Assembly (NCBI GenBank): GCA_964524025.1
Contig: CAZGBT010000005.1
Coordinates: forward strand, 1-58,893
DNA: 58,893 bases
Direction: 5' to 3'
Origin: CAZGBT01 sp964524025
GTDB lineage: Archaea > Aenigmatarchaeota > Aenigmatarchaeia > CG10238-14 > EX4484-224
How positions within the stretch are numbered: position 1 is the stretch's first letter; every line of letters starts with the position of its first letter. Positions 15,924 through 26,000 of the stretch are shown piece after piece. The notes beneath the pieces were generated by a model, which worked only from the letters and a program-made list of their open reading frames with translations, had not been told where the DNA came from and did no database searches. Made by a program: the position numbers and the translations under genes.

Positions 15924-18900
15924 ATGAAACTGGCTCATGTATTTTTTGATGGTAGATTTGTTGGCTATACAGATAAACCTGAAGAATTAGTTAAAAAAAT
16001 TAGAGAACTAAGAAGAAAAGGAGAGATATCTTATCAAGTTAACGTAGCATACCACAAGCATTTAAATGAAGTTAGAATATTCACAGATTCAGGAAGAGTA
16101 AGGAGACCGTTAATAATTGTAGAGAATGGGAAATCAAAATTAACCAAAGAATGGATAGAAAAGCTGAAAAAGGGCAAAGTCACTCTAAAAGATTTGATAA
16201 AGAATGGTATTATAGAATTCCTTGACGCAGAAGAAGAAGAAAATGCTTTTATCGCCCTAAAAGAGGATGAAGTAACAGAAAATCATACACATTTAGAAAT
16301 TCATCCCTCAACAATTCTCGGTTTATCAGCCTCCCTTATTCCTTATGCTGAATTTAACAGAGGCGATCGCGTAAATTATGGAGCTAAAATGGCTGGGCAA
16401 GCTATTGGCATGTTTTCCCTTAATTATCTTAGAAGAACTGATACAAAATCAAACATTCTGTTATACCCACAAAAACCGCTTGTGCAAACTTTTGGCCACA
16501 AATTGATAAAATACGAAAGAAAACCCGCTGGAATTAATGTTACAGTTGCCTTTATGCCATTCATGGGCTATAACATAGAAGATGCACTAGTATTTAATAA
16601 GGCTTCTATAGAAAGAGGACTTTTCTGGAGTTATATGTTCAGAACCTATACTGCAGAAGAAAAAAGGTATATGGGAGGACAAGAAGATGTTATCGGCATT
16701 CCTCAGCCTGGAATTAGAGGCTATGCTGGAGAAGATGCTTACAAGCATTTGCCAGAAGACGGAATAGTAAATCCAGAAACTGAAGTCAAAAGCGACCAAG
16801 TCTTAGTTGGCAGGATTTCACCTTTAAGATTTTTAGGATCTATAGATAGATTTATAACTGGCTTAGAAAATTTAAGGGAAACTTCTATAAGGCTAAGGCA
16901 TGGTGATAAGGGAATTGTAGATAGAGTTATTATAACAGAAACAGCCGACGGAACGAAGCTTGTTAAAGTAATAGTCAGGGATTTGAAAATACCAGAAATT
17001 GGTGATAAGTTTGCAACGAGACATGGACAAAAGGGAGTTATAGGATTGGTGGCGTCACAGGAAGATTTGCCCTTTACGGAAGATGGTACAATCCCAGATA
17101 TAGTATTCGACCCACATGGGATTCCTTCTAGGATGACGATGGGAAATTTATTAGAAATTATAGCGGGTAAAGTTGCCGCTCTTTCAGGAAAAATTTTATT
17201 TTCACCTCCGTTTTCTCCGATCGAGGAGAGAGAAATTAGAAGAAAACTTAAAGAACTTCATTATAGGGATGATGGAAAAGAAACTATGTACGAAGGGATG
17301 ACAGGAAGGCTTTTACCATGCAGAGTTTTTATAGGAAGTTGCTTTTACGAAAAACTCGACCATCTAGTTTCGAACAAAATTCATGCAAGAGCAAGAGGAC
17401 CTGTTACTTTATTAACTAAGCAACCGACTGAGGGAAGGAGCAAAGAAGGAGGGTTACGATTAGGTGAAATGGAAAAGGACTGTTTGTTAGCTCATGGTGC
17501 TGTAATAACTCTTAAAGAAAGATTCGATTCTGATAAAGCTTTATTCCCAGTATGCACAGAATGCGGCCTAATCGCTGTCAAAGATCATATAAGAAAGAGG
17601 GTCTATTGTCCGGTTTGTGGGGAAAGCAAGATAAGTTGGATAGAAATGAGTTACGCTTTCAAACTAATGTTAGATGAACTCAAATGTATGTGCATCTATC
17701 CAAAATTAATAGTCAAAGACAATACAGTAGAGAAGATCGAATTTAGCATCCTAAGCCCCGAGATGATAAAGAAAATGGCAGCAGCTAAGATAACAAAGCC
17801 AGATCTTTACGATGAAGAGGGTTATCCTATCGAAGGTGGAGTAGTAGATCCAAGATTGGGTGTTGTAGACCCAGGTTTAAGGTGCAGAACTTGTGGCGGT
17901 AATATGAACGAGTGCAATGGACATTTTGGTTATATAGAATTAACAAGACCTGTGGTTCATGTTCTTTATGTAAAATTCATTTTGTTCTTACTTAAAATCT
18001 TCTGCAGGAAATGCGGAAGGATATTAATTGAACCAGAAGATATCAAAAAACTGCAAGAAAGGAAAATTACGCTTAAGGAGCTTGTTAAAAAAGTAAAGAA
18101 AGAATGTCCTTATTGCAAAGCTAAGCAAAAGAAGATAAAATTAATTAAGCCGTATACGTTTGTAGAAGAAAATAGATTTTTAAACCCAATCGAGATTAGA
18201 GAAAGATTGGAAAAAATATCAGATGAGGATTTGAGATTACTTAAACTAGGAAAATTTAGACCTGAATGGCTTATATTAACCTTATTACCAGTTCCGCCAG
18301 TTACTGTTAGACCATCAATTACATTAGAAACTGGAGAAAGAAGCGAAGATGATTTAACTCATAAGTTGGTTGATATAGTTAGGATAAATGAGAGATTAAG
18401 AGAAAATATAGAACTTGGCGCTCCTGACTTTATTATTGAAGACCTATGGGAATTATTACAATACCATGTAGCAACTCTTTTCGATAACGAACTAACTGGA
18501 GTTCCTCCAGCGAGACATAGGTCTGGGAGACCTTTAAAGACATTGACTCAAAGATTAAAAACGAAAGAAGGAAGGTTTAGAGGTAATTTAGCGGGAAAAA
18601 GAGTTAATTTCTCTGCAAGAACGGTAATAAGTCCAGATCCCATGATTGAATTAGATGAAGTTGGTGTTCCTGTAGAAGTAGCAAAAGAATTAACAATACC
18701 TGTTAGGGTAACAAAAGAAAATATAGAAGAACTAAGAAAGCTTATTTTGAACGGCCCTAACAAGTGGCCTGGCGCTAATTACATTATCAGACCAGATGGT
18801 AGGAAAAAGAGAATAACAGATTTGAATAAGGAGGAAATAGCAAAAGAAATAGACGTTGGTTATATAGTTGAAAGGCATTTGCAAAATGGTGATATAGTTC

Positions 18901-20213
18901 TTTTCAATAGACAACCAAGCCTGCATAGAATGAGCATGATGGCACATCGCGCGAGAATTATGCCATTTAAGACATTTAGACTCCATCTCTGTGTTTGTCC
19001 TCCTTATAATGCTGATTTCGATGGAGACGAAATGAATTTGCATGTACCGCAAACGGATGAAGCGAGAGCTGAGGCAGAAATGCTTATGATAGTTCATAAG
19101 CATATAAGAAGCCCAAGATTTTCTGGTCCAATCATCGGACTAATAAGAGATTATATAGCTGCTCTTTACCTTTTAACCAAAGATGAAACAAAGCTTGATA
19201 GAAAGAATTTCGTGAGACTTATTAGGTTTGTAGACAAAGAAATAGAAATACCAAAGAAAAAAGTAATGAGCGGTAAGGAAATTTTCTCTTTATTTTTACC
19301 GAAAGATTTTTCAATAGAATATAGGAATAAAAGTGGTGAACTTGTTGTCATAAAAAGTGGTAAACTAATAAAAGGTGTTATAGACAAAGCAGGCGTAGGA
19401 GCTGAAAGTGGGAAAATATTAGATAAATTGGAAAAAGAATACGGACCTAAGGTTGTATGTGATTTTATGTCCAAAATTTCGAGGCTTTCTATTTATTTTT
19501 TGACGCTTTACGGTTTTTCCATTAGTATTTCAGACCAAGATTTGCCTATAGAAGCAAGAAAAGCAATCGATAGTATAATAAAGAAAACTGAAAGAGAAGT
19601 TAACAAATTAATAGAAGAATTTGAAAGAGGCGAACTAAAAGTATTAGCCGGTAGATCCCCAAAAGAAAGTTTAGAGCATGCCATCAAGATTGTATTAAGG
19701 AATTGTTTAAATGAAGCACAAAAGATACTAGTAAAATTCATGAAAGAGAATCCAACCCTCATAATGGCAAAAAGTGGGGCTAGAGGTGATATAGTAAATA
19801 TTTTACAAACAGCGGCATTAGTTGGTCAAGAAATGATAATGGGTGAAAGAATAGAAAGAGGATATTATCACAGAACGTTTCCTCATTTTAAGATAGATGA
19901 TATGAGCCTAGAATCAAAAGGTTTTGTTAGACATGGCTTTAAAGATGGGCTTACACCATTTGAATTTTTCTTCGACGCCATGAATTCAAGAGAATCTTTG
20001 ATGGACAAATCGCTTAAAACAAGACATTCTGGTTATATGGAAAGAAGACTAGTAGGCGCTTTAGAAGATTTAAAAGTAGAATATGATGGTACTGTTAGAG
20101 ATGCTTCTAAAAGGATTATCCAATTTTTAGCTGGAGAAGATGGATTAGATCCTTCTAAAATAAGAAGAGGTGGTATAAATGTCAGAGAGATCGCAGCTAG
20201 ATTATTTGGGTAA
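15924..20213 (+). CDS. rpoB1-rpoA1: RNA polymerase B'-A' fusion: C-terminal half of beta joined to N-terminal half of beta-prime equivalent
   Basis: One frame of 1429 codons contains two subunits that are separate in other archaea. Residues 1 to about 596 are B': KLAHVFFDGRFVGYT start, GDKFATRHGQKG (about 360), LTKQPTEGRSKEGGLRLGEM and the zinc site CTECG...CPVCG, ending with MLDELKCMCIYPKL. Without a stop the frame passes through about ten residues (IVKDNTVEKI) into A': EFSILSPEMIKKM, the zinc clamp CRTCGGNMNECNGHFG, RHRSGRPLKTLTQR and the catalytic YNADFDGDEMNLH (about 1027). The A' part ends normally with REIAARLFG. An in-frame ATG near the junction has no ribosome binding site. The polymerase would be built from B'', B'-A' and A''. 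Confidence 0.93.
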   Translation: MKLAHVFFDGRFVGYTDKPEELVKKIRELRRKGEISYQVNVAYHKHLNEVRIFTDSGRVRRPLIIVENGKSKLTKEWIEKLKKGKVTLKDLIKNGIIEFLDAEEEENAFIALKEDEVTENHTHLEIHPSTILGLSASLIPYAEFNRGDRVNYGAKMAGQAIGMFSLNYLRRTDTKSNILLYPQKPLVQTFGHKLIKYERKPAGINVTVAFMPFMGYNIEDALVFNKASIERGLFWSYMFRTYTAEEKRYMGGQEDVIGIPQPGIRGYAGEDAYKHLPEDGIVNPETEVKSDQVLVGRISPLRFLGSIDRFITGLENLRETSIRLRHGDKGIVDRVIITETADGTKLVKVIVRDLKIPEIGDKFATRHGQKGVIGLVASQEDLPFTEDGTIPDIVFDPHGIPSRMTMGNLLEIIAGKVAALSGKILFSPPFSPIEEREIRRKLKELHYRDDGKETMYEGMTGRLLPCRVFIGSCFYEKLDHLVSNKIHARARGPVTLLTKQPTEGRSKEGGLRLGEMEKDCLLAHGAVITLKERFDSDKALFPVCTECGLIAVKDHIRKRVYCPVCGESKISWIEMSYAFKLMLDELKCMCIYPKLIVKDNTVEKIEFSILSPEMIKKMAAAKITKPDLYDEEGYPIEGGVVDPRLGVVDPGLRCRTCGGNMNECNGHFGYIELTRPVVHVLYVKFILFLLKIFCRKCGRILIEPEDIKKLQERKITLKELVKKVKKECPYCKAKQKKIKLIKPYTFVEENRFLNPIEIRERLEKISDEDLRLLKLGKFRPEWLILTLLPVPPVTVRPSITLETGERSEDDLTHKLVDIVRINERLRENIELGAPDFIIEDLWELLQYHVATLFDNELTGVPPARHRSGRPLKTLTQRLKTKEGRFRGNLAGKRVNFSARTVISPDPMIELDEVGVPVEVAKELTIPVRVTKENIEELRKLILNGPNKWPGANYIIRPDGRKKRITDLNKEEIAKEIDVGYIVERHLQNGDIVLFNRQPSLHRMSMMAHRARIMPFKTFRLHLCVCPPYNADFDGDEMNLHVPQTDEARAEAEMLMIVHKHIRSPRFSGPIIGLIRDYIAALYLLTKDETKLDRKNFVRLIRFVDKEIEIPKKKVMSGKEIFSLFLPKDFSIEYRNKSGELVVIKSGKLIKGVIDKAGVGAESGKILDKLEKEYGPKVVCDFMSKISRLSIYFLTLYGFSISISDQDLPIEARKAIDSIIKKTEREVNKLIEEFERGELKVLAGRSPKESLEHAIKIVLRNCLNEAQKILVKFMKENPTLIMAKSGARGDIVNILQTAALVGQEMIMGERIERGYYHRTFPHFKIDDMSLESKGFVRHGFKDGLTPFEFFFDAMNSRESLMDKSLKTRHSGYMERRLVGALEDLKVEYDGTVRDASKRIIQFLAGEDGLDPSKIRRGGINVREIAARLFG

Positions 20214-21312
20214 GATTGAGTTACCAAAGAAAATTTTGGATGAAATAGAAGAGGTCTCCAAAGAACTGAAACTAAATAGAAAACAGAAGGAAAAATTGAT
20301 AGAAGAAGTAAAAAAAGAGTATTTAAAGTCATGCTTCGAGGCGGGGGAAGCTATAGGACTTTTGGCTGCACAAAGCATCTCCGAGCCGGCCACCCAAATG
20401 ACAATGCGAACATATCACTTCGCTGGAATCGCTGGAATAAAGGTAACTCTTGGTTTACCAAGACTCATAGAAATTTTTGACGCAAAAAAAGAACCAGAAA
20501 CGCCCTCTATGACAATTTATCTCAAAAAAGAATTTAATACTAGAGACAAAGCAAGAAAAATTGCCAAAATGATAATAGAGAAAAAGATGGAAAGATTCAT
20601 CGATAAAACTATTATAAAATTGGAGACTGGGACTATAGAACTCGAGCCTTCCGATAAAAGAAAAATGAATACACTTGCAAGAATAATAGAGGAAAATCTA
20701 AAAAATGTGAAAGTAAAAATAAAGAAAAAAACTATCGAAGTTATACCTAGAAAAGAGTTGGATGTCGTTGAGTTAAGAAAGTTGAGAGAGAAAATATTGG
20801 GTCTTCATGTAGAAGGGATAAAAGGTATAGAAAATGCCATTGTAAGAAGGGAAGGCAACGAATGGATCATAACTACTATTGGCTCTAATCTAAAGGATGT
20901 TATGGAATTGCCTCAAGTAAATTGGAAGAAAGTAAGAACTAATAACATACACGAAACCGCAAAGGTTCTTGGAATAGAAGCAGCTAGAAATTTGATAATA
21001 GAAGAAGCCTCAAAAACTCTTCAAGAACAAGGTTTAGATGTAGATATAAGACATGTTATGCTAGTTGCTGACATAATGACATTTTATGGAAAAGTGCTGC
21101 CTATAGGAAGGTATGGAATTGCGGGGAGGAAAACTTCTGTCCTTTCAAGAGCAGCATTTGAAGAGACCGTAAAACATTTAGTTAGAGCTTCTATAAGGGG
21201 TGAAGTAGACGCGTTTAAAGGAATTTTTGAAAACGTGATGATTGGAAAAGTTGCTCCAGTCGGTACAGGCATGTTCGAATTAATCACAACTTTAACTAAA
21301 GAGAAGTTATGA
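20179..21312 (+). CDS. rpoA2: RNA polymerase subunit A'' (C-terminal part of the beta-prime equivalent)
   Basis: The 377 residues contain the A'' signature GEAIGLLAAQSISEPATQM and MRTYHFAGI (trigger loop and bridge-helix neighbourhood, about residues 55-84), GLPRLIEIFDAKK, and the C-terminal GRYGIAGRKTSVLSRAAFEET and GEVDAFKGIFENVMIG. The start at 20179 has a strong GAGGTGGT site 7-14 nt upstream, so the gene begins 35 nt inside the end of the B'-A' frame, in another reading frame. This is a long overlap for a housekeeping operon and implies coupled translation. Confidence 0.95.
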   Translation: MSERSQLDYLGKIELPKKILDEIEEVSKELKLNRKQKEKLIEEVKKEYLKSCFEAGEAIGLLAAQSISEPATQMTMRTYHFAGIAGIKVTLGLPRLIEIFDAKKEPETPSMTIYLKKEFNTRDKARKIAKMIIEKKMERFIDKTIIKLETGTIELEPSDKRKMNTLARIIEENLKNVKVKIKKKTIEVIPRKELDVVELRKLREKILGLHVEGIKGIENAIVRREGNEWIITTIGSNLKDVMELPQVNWKKVRTNNIHETAKVLGIEAARNLIIEEASKTLQEQGLDVDIRHVMLVADIMTFYGKVLPIGRYGIAGRKTSVLSRAAFEETVKHLVRASIRGEVDAFKGIFENVMIGKVAPVGTGMFELITTLTKEKL

Positions 21313-21569
21313 TAGAAAAAAAGATTAAGGAGGCCATCAAAAAAGGAAAAGTAATTCTTGGTTTTAGGGAATCGCTAAAAGCTATTAAAAATGGTAAAGC
21401 TAAGGAAATAGTAATTGCTGAAAACATACCTGAAAACCTTAGGGAAGTAATTGAATATAATGCAAAAATAGGCAAGATTAAGATTGAAGTTTTTAATGGG
21501 AGTAGTGTAGAGCTAGGAAGGCTATGCGGCAGACCATTTCCGGTCTCCACGCTAGTTATTAAAAGATAA
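21309..21569 (+). CDS. rpl30e: Ribosomal protein L30e
   Basis: The 86 residues match the L7Ae/L30e fold: IKEAIKKGKVILGFRESLKAIKNGKAKEIVIAENIP pattern and a C-terminal SSVELGRLCGRPFPVSTLVI. It binds 23S rRNA in the large subunit. The ATG overlaps the end of rpoA2 by 4 nt, in the standard archaeal order. Confidence 0.93.
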   Translation: MIEKKIKEAIKKGKVILGFRESLKAIKNGKAKEIVIAENIPENLREVIEYNAKIGKIKIEVFNGSSVELGRLCGRPFPVSTLVIKR

Positions 21570-21570
21570 T

Positions 21571-21990
21571 ATGATAACCTTTGACACAGAAACCATAAGA
21601 TTGATAAATATGTTTGAAAACTTAGCCCAAGTTACAGTTAAGGATTGTGTCTTAGATAAAGAAAACAACACGGTTATATTCATAGTAGGCGAAAATGAAG
21701 CTGGATATGCTATAGGAAGAGGTGGGAATAAAATTAGGATTATCGAGAAGCTTATCAATAAAAAGATCAAAGTCTTTGAGTATTCACCCAACTTGAAAAA
21801 ATTTGTAAAAAACCTCATCCCTTATGCTACAAACATTTCAATAGAAGAAAAAGACGGCGGCAAAATAGTTAAAATTTGGGTTGATAAGCTAAATAAATTC
21901 CACGTAATAGGAAGAAATAAAAGGAATCTTAAACTCTACAAACTAATATTGGAGAGAAATCATAGAGTTAAAGATTTAATAGTAAAATAG
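21571..21990 (+). CDS. nusA: NusA-like transcription factor (KH domains)
   Basis: The 139-residue archaeal NusA consists of two KH domains without the S1 and N-terminal regions of bacterial NusA. The first GxxG is in EAGYAIGRGGNKIRIIEKL and the second is the KFHVIGRNKRNLKLYKLI segment. It binds nascent RNA. Its place between L30e and S12 is conserved in archaea. It begins one base after the L30e stop. Confidence 0.9.
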   Translation: MITFDTETIRLINMFENLAQVTVKDCVLDKENNTVIFIVGENEAGYAIGRGGNKIRIIEKLINKKIKVFEYSPNLKKFVKNLIPYATNISIEEKDGGKIVKIWVDKLNKFHVIGRNKRNLKLYKLILERNHRVKDLIVK

Positions 21991-22003
21991 CAAAGATAGA
22001 AAA

Positions 22004-22429
22004 ATGGCAAGAGGAGAATTTGCTGCTAGAAATTTAAAAAGGAAGAGGAAAAAGTTTAGATGGTCGAAGGAATCCTACAAAAGGAGAGTTCTCCAGCTTT
22101 GGAAGAAAGATCCATTAGAGGGAGCTCCTATGGCTAGAGGGATTGTAATAGAAAAGAGAGTTGTTGAACAAAGAAAACCATCTTCTGGTTTGATTAAGTG
22201 CGTTAGAGTTCAACTTATTAAAAACAATGCATTAGTAACAGCTTTCGTACCTGGAGAAGGTGCCATAGATTTCATAGACGAGCATGATGAAGTTATAATA
22301 GAGAAAGTTGGAGGAAGTCAGGGTGGCTCTTTAGGAACCATGGTCGGTATCAAATACAAGGTAACCATGGTTAATGGAGTAGCCTTAAGTGAAATACTGA
22401 AAGGGAAAAAACAAAAACCAACTAGGTGA
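22004..22429 (+). CDS. rps12: Ribosomal protein S12
   Basis: The 141-residue protein of the small-subunit decoding centre. Family features are KKDPLEGAPMARGIV (the proline/lysine loop near the A site), KPSSGLIKCVRVQLIKN, AFVPGEGAIDFIDEHDEV and the glycine-rich GGSQGGSLGTMVGIKYKV. It precedes S7 as in nearly all genomes. Confidence 0.96.
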   Translation: MARGEFAARNLKRKRKKFRWSKESYKRRVLQLWKKDPLEGAPMARGIVIEKRVVEQRKPSSGLIKCVRVQLIKNNALVTAFVPGEGAIDFIDEHDEVIIEKVGGSQGGSLGTMVGIKYKVTMVNGVALSEILKGKKQKPTR

Positions 22430-22434
22430 AATGA

Positions 22435-23043
22435 ATGGATAAGCCGAATTTTAAAATATTTGGAAGGTGGGATTCTTCTGGAATTAAAGTTAAAGACCCT
22501 GGATTAGCACCTTATATAAATCTCTCTCCGGTTTTAATACCTAAATCAAGAGGTAGACATGCCAAAACTCAGTTTCACAAATCTAAAATGCACATAGTTG
22601 AAAGGCTTATAACAAGGCTTATGGTCCCTGGTCATCGAGGAAAAAAACACGTTATAAGCTCTGGCAGATGTACAGGTCATTATTTGAAAAAATGCAAGAT
22701 TGTGATGAAAGCTTTTGAAATTATAGAAAAAAAGACTGGAAAAAATCCTATAGAAGTGTTAGTTAGAGCAATTGAAAATGCTGCAATAAGAGAAGAAATA
22801 GCAAGTTATCAGGTTGGTGGCATAATAGTTAGGAGGGCTGTCGTTACAAGCCCTCAAAGAAGAGTTGATTTGGCCTTAAGGTTAATGGTACAAGCAGCTT
22901 ATAGGAAGGCTCATAACACCAAATTAACGATGGCTGAAGCATTGGCCCAAGAGATTATAGGAGCTTATGAAAACAACCCTGCCAAAAGCGAGGCTATAAG
23001 AGAAAAAGAGAGGATAGAAAGAGAGGCCGAAGCTGCAAGATAA
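22435..23043 (+). CDS. rps7: Ribosomal protein S7
   Basis: The 202-residue protein nucleates the 30S head. Typical archaeal S7 features are KFHKSK-like HAKTQFHKSKMHIVERLI, GKNPIEVLVRAIENAAIREE, YQVGGIIVRRAVVTSPQRRVD, and the C-terminal LAQEIIGAYENN...SEAIREKERIEREA. It begins 5 nt after S12 and ends 30 nt before EF-2. Confidence 0.96.
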   Translation: MDKPNFKIFGRWDSSGIKVKDPGLAPYINLSPVLIPKSRGRHAKTQFHKSKMHIVERLITRLMVPGHRGKKHVISSGRCTGHYLKKCKIVMKAFEIIEKKTGKNPIEVLVRAIENAAIREEIASYQVGGIIVRRAVVTSPQRRVDLALRLMVQAAYRKAHNTKLTMAEALAQEIIGAYENNPAKSEAIREKERIEREAEAAR

Positions 23044-23073
23044 TAAAGTTTTTTTACTAAATTTTGTATTAAC

Positions 23074-26000
23074 ATGAAAAAGTCAATGATAGAAAGGATC
23101 AAGGAAGTTATGAAACATCCAGAAAGAATTAGAAACGTCGCTACAAGTTCACATGTACACCATGGAAAATGTGTAGATCCCGATTCCCTTATTTTTACTC
23201 TAGAAAAAGTAATAAAAGCTAAGGAATTGTTTGAATTGGCAAAAAGATATGGAAAGCCAATTAAGAAAACAAGAGAAGAAGAAATTTATGAAATTTCCAA
23301 CCTTAACCTGCACACTCTTTCGGTTTCAAATAATGGAATTGAAATAAGAAAAATCGTCTATGCTTGGAAACTCTTCAACGAAGATCCGCTAATAGAGGTA
23401 CAACTATTGGATGGGAGGAAGGTTAAGGTAACTCCTATGCATAAGTTTATTTGCTTTAAAAATGGAAGATTTTGCGAAATAGAAGCAAAAGATTTAAAGA
23501 TAGGAGACAGGGTTTTGGCCCCAAGAAAAATATTAACCAAAGAAATGAGTTTAGATGATATTAAAAGACTTTTCCTAGAAATTTTAAGCAAAGACTATGG
23601 ATTTTTAGTTTACTTAGAGCCAAATTTTGGAAAGGAGTTGCATAAAAAAATAATTCAAAATGGTAGGAAACAAATTTGGAGGACGATTGGTTCGAAGCTT
23701 AAATTTTTATCGTTTTACCACGGGGTTTGGAGGGGGAGATATAGGCTTAGGGATTATGTTAGGCTGCTCGAAATATTTGGTTATGATAAGGCTTTTGGAT
23801 ACGAAAAAATTGAAAAGATTAGTTATAGAAAGGGTCTAAAAAGATTTGGAAGCAGAACTTCTAATAAGTTAAAGATTCCAAAAACCTGGCAAGAATTTTT
23901 AGAGTTATTTTATTTAGTTGGAGCATTATTTGGTGATGGTAGTGTAAACCTAACCTTTGACAACGAAAATGATCTATTGCTTAATAGGGTTTCCGAAATT
24001 TGTAAGAACGTGTTCAATATTGATTGTACTCTCAAAAAGTATAAAGAAAGATGCAAAAGGCTTTACCTAAACGGCGGCTTAACTCTTAAGAAAATCTTCC
24101 AACATCTTTTCCTTTACAAGAATAAAGAAAAATCAAGAAATTTAGACTTACCAAATTATTTCTTCAACTTACCATTGTCTATTGTTTCTATGTTTCTAAA
24201 GGGTTATTATGATACCGATGGCTATGTTCATCAACAAGTCTGTTTAACTTCTGCTAGCAAGGAAATCATAAGAAAGCTTCAGCTCTTATTGTTAAGGTTC
24301 GGAATTTTTTCGTACATAAGAGAGAAGAATGGTTATTATTATCTGAAAATTTCAGGAAAGACGCACTTAAATTCTTTCGAGAAGAACATAAGTTTTTCGA
24401 TTCCTTATAAAAACAAGAAGCTTCTTATGTTAGTATTAAATGCTTCTTATTCGAAAATATATTCGAAAGCGATTGATTTGGGGTACTTTCTTGCAATCCC
24501 TGTTGCTAGTATAAAAGTTGTAGATAATGTAAGAGAAGTTTATGATTTTACAGTTGAAGGAACACACAACTTCATTGCTGATGGATTTTTTGTTCACAAC
24601 ACAACTCTAACTGACAATTTAATGGCAGGGGCAGGAATGATAGCAGAAGAATTAGCAGGAAAAATCATGTTTACATGGTTCGATGAGCAAGAGAGAAAAA
24701 GACAACTAACAATCTATGGAGCAAACGTATCGATGGTCCACAATTATAAAGGTAAAGATTATCTTATAAACCTTGTTGATACACCTGGGCATGTAGATTT
24801 TGGTGGTGATGTAACAAGAGCTATGAGGGCTGTTGATGGAACTATTGTTTTAGTATGTGGTGTAGAAGGAGTAATGCCACAAACAGAAACTGTTTTTAGA
24901 CAAGCGTTAAGGGAGTATGTCAAACCTGTTTTATTCATAAATAAAGTTGATAGGTTAATTAAGGAATTAAAGTTAACTCCAGAGATGATGCAAAAAAGAT
25001 TCGAAAAAATAATCAAAGACGTTAACGATTTAATAAAAAAGTATGCACCAAAAGAATTTAAAAACGAATGGTTAGTAAGCGTTAAAGATGGTAGTGTAGC
25101 TTTTGGGTCTGCATTTAAGAGGTGGGCAATTTCCATACCATTCATGCAAGAAAGTGGCATTACATTTAAGGAAATTATTAAACTAACGCTTGAAGGGAGA
25201 GAGGATGAACTAGCTAAATTAGCCCCCTTACATAGAGTGGTTCTTGATATGATAATTAAGCACTTACCATCGCCTGTAGAAGCGCAGAAATATAGAGTAC
25301 CAAAAATTTGGTCTGGTGATGTAAATAGCGAAATTGGAAAACAAATGATAAATTGTGATGCAAACGGAAGGCTTGCAGCCATAGTAACAAAAGTTGTTCC
25401 AGACCCGCATGTTGGATTTGTCGCTACAGTTAGAATTTTCTCAGGTAAATTGTATAAAGGAAAAGATGTGTTTTTGGTCTCGCTAAATAAGAAAAGAAAA
25501 ATTCAACAAGTAGCTGTCTATAAAGGAATTCAAAGAATACCAGTAGAAGAAATAGTAGCTGGTAATATAGCAGCTGTAGTGGGTATACCTGAGGCTTTTA
25601 CAGGAGAGACAGTTTGTGATGCGGATTATATAATAGAACCGTTTGCTGAGATAAAGCATTTATTCGAGCCTGTTGTCACAAAATCTATTGAACCAAAAAA
25701 TCCAATGGAACTTACTAAATTAGTTGAGGCTTTAAAGAAGATTGCAAAGGAAGATATAACCTTGCAAGTTAAAATAAACCAAGAAACTGGCGAATACTTA
25801 GTTTCTGGTTTAGGCGAGTTGCATCTAGAAGCTAAAGTAGAGAATAAACTCAAAGAGATGGGAATTGATGTAATAATGTCAAAACCTATTGTTGTTTACA
25901 GAGAAACTATAACCAAAAAATCTCCAGTAATCGAAGGGAAGTCGCCAAATAAGCACAACAAACTTTACATAACTGTAGAACCACTGGAAGAAGGTGTTTA

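Noticed and set aside
17690..17745. The idea that B' and A' are separate genes with a start at the in-frame ATG near 17697
   Set aside because: That ATG lies inside the conserved end of B' (ELKCMCIYP), has no ribosome binding site, and no stop lies nearby.
24759..25382. Long minus-strand frame (207 codons) inside EF-2
   Set aside because: It lies fully within conserved EF-2 coding sequence and has Ser/Leu-rich shadow composition with no promoter.
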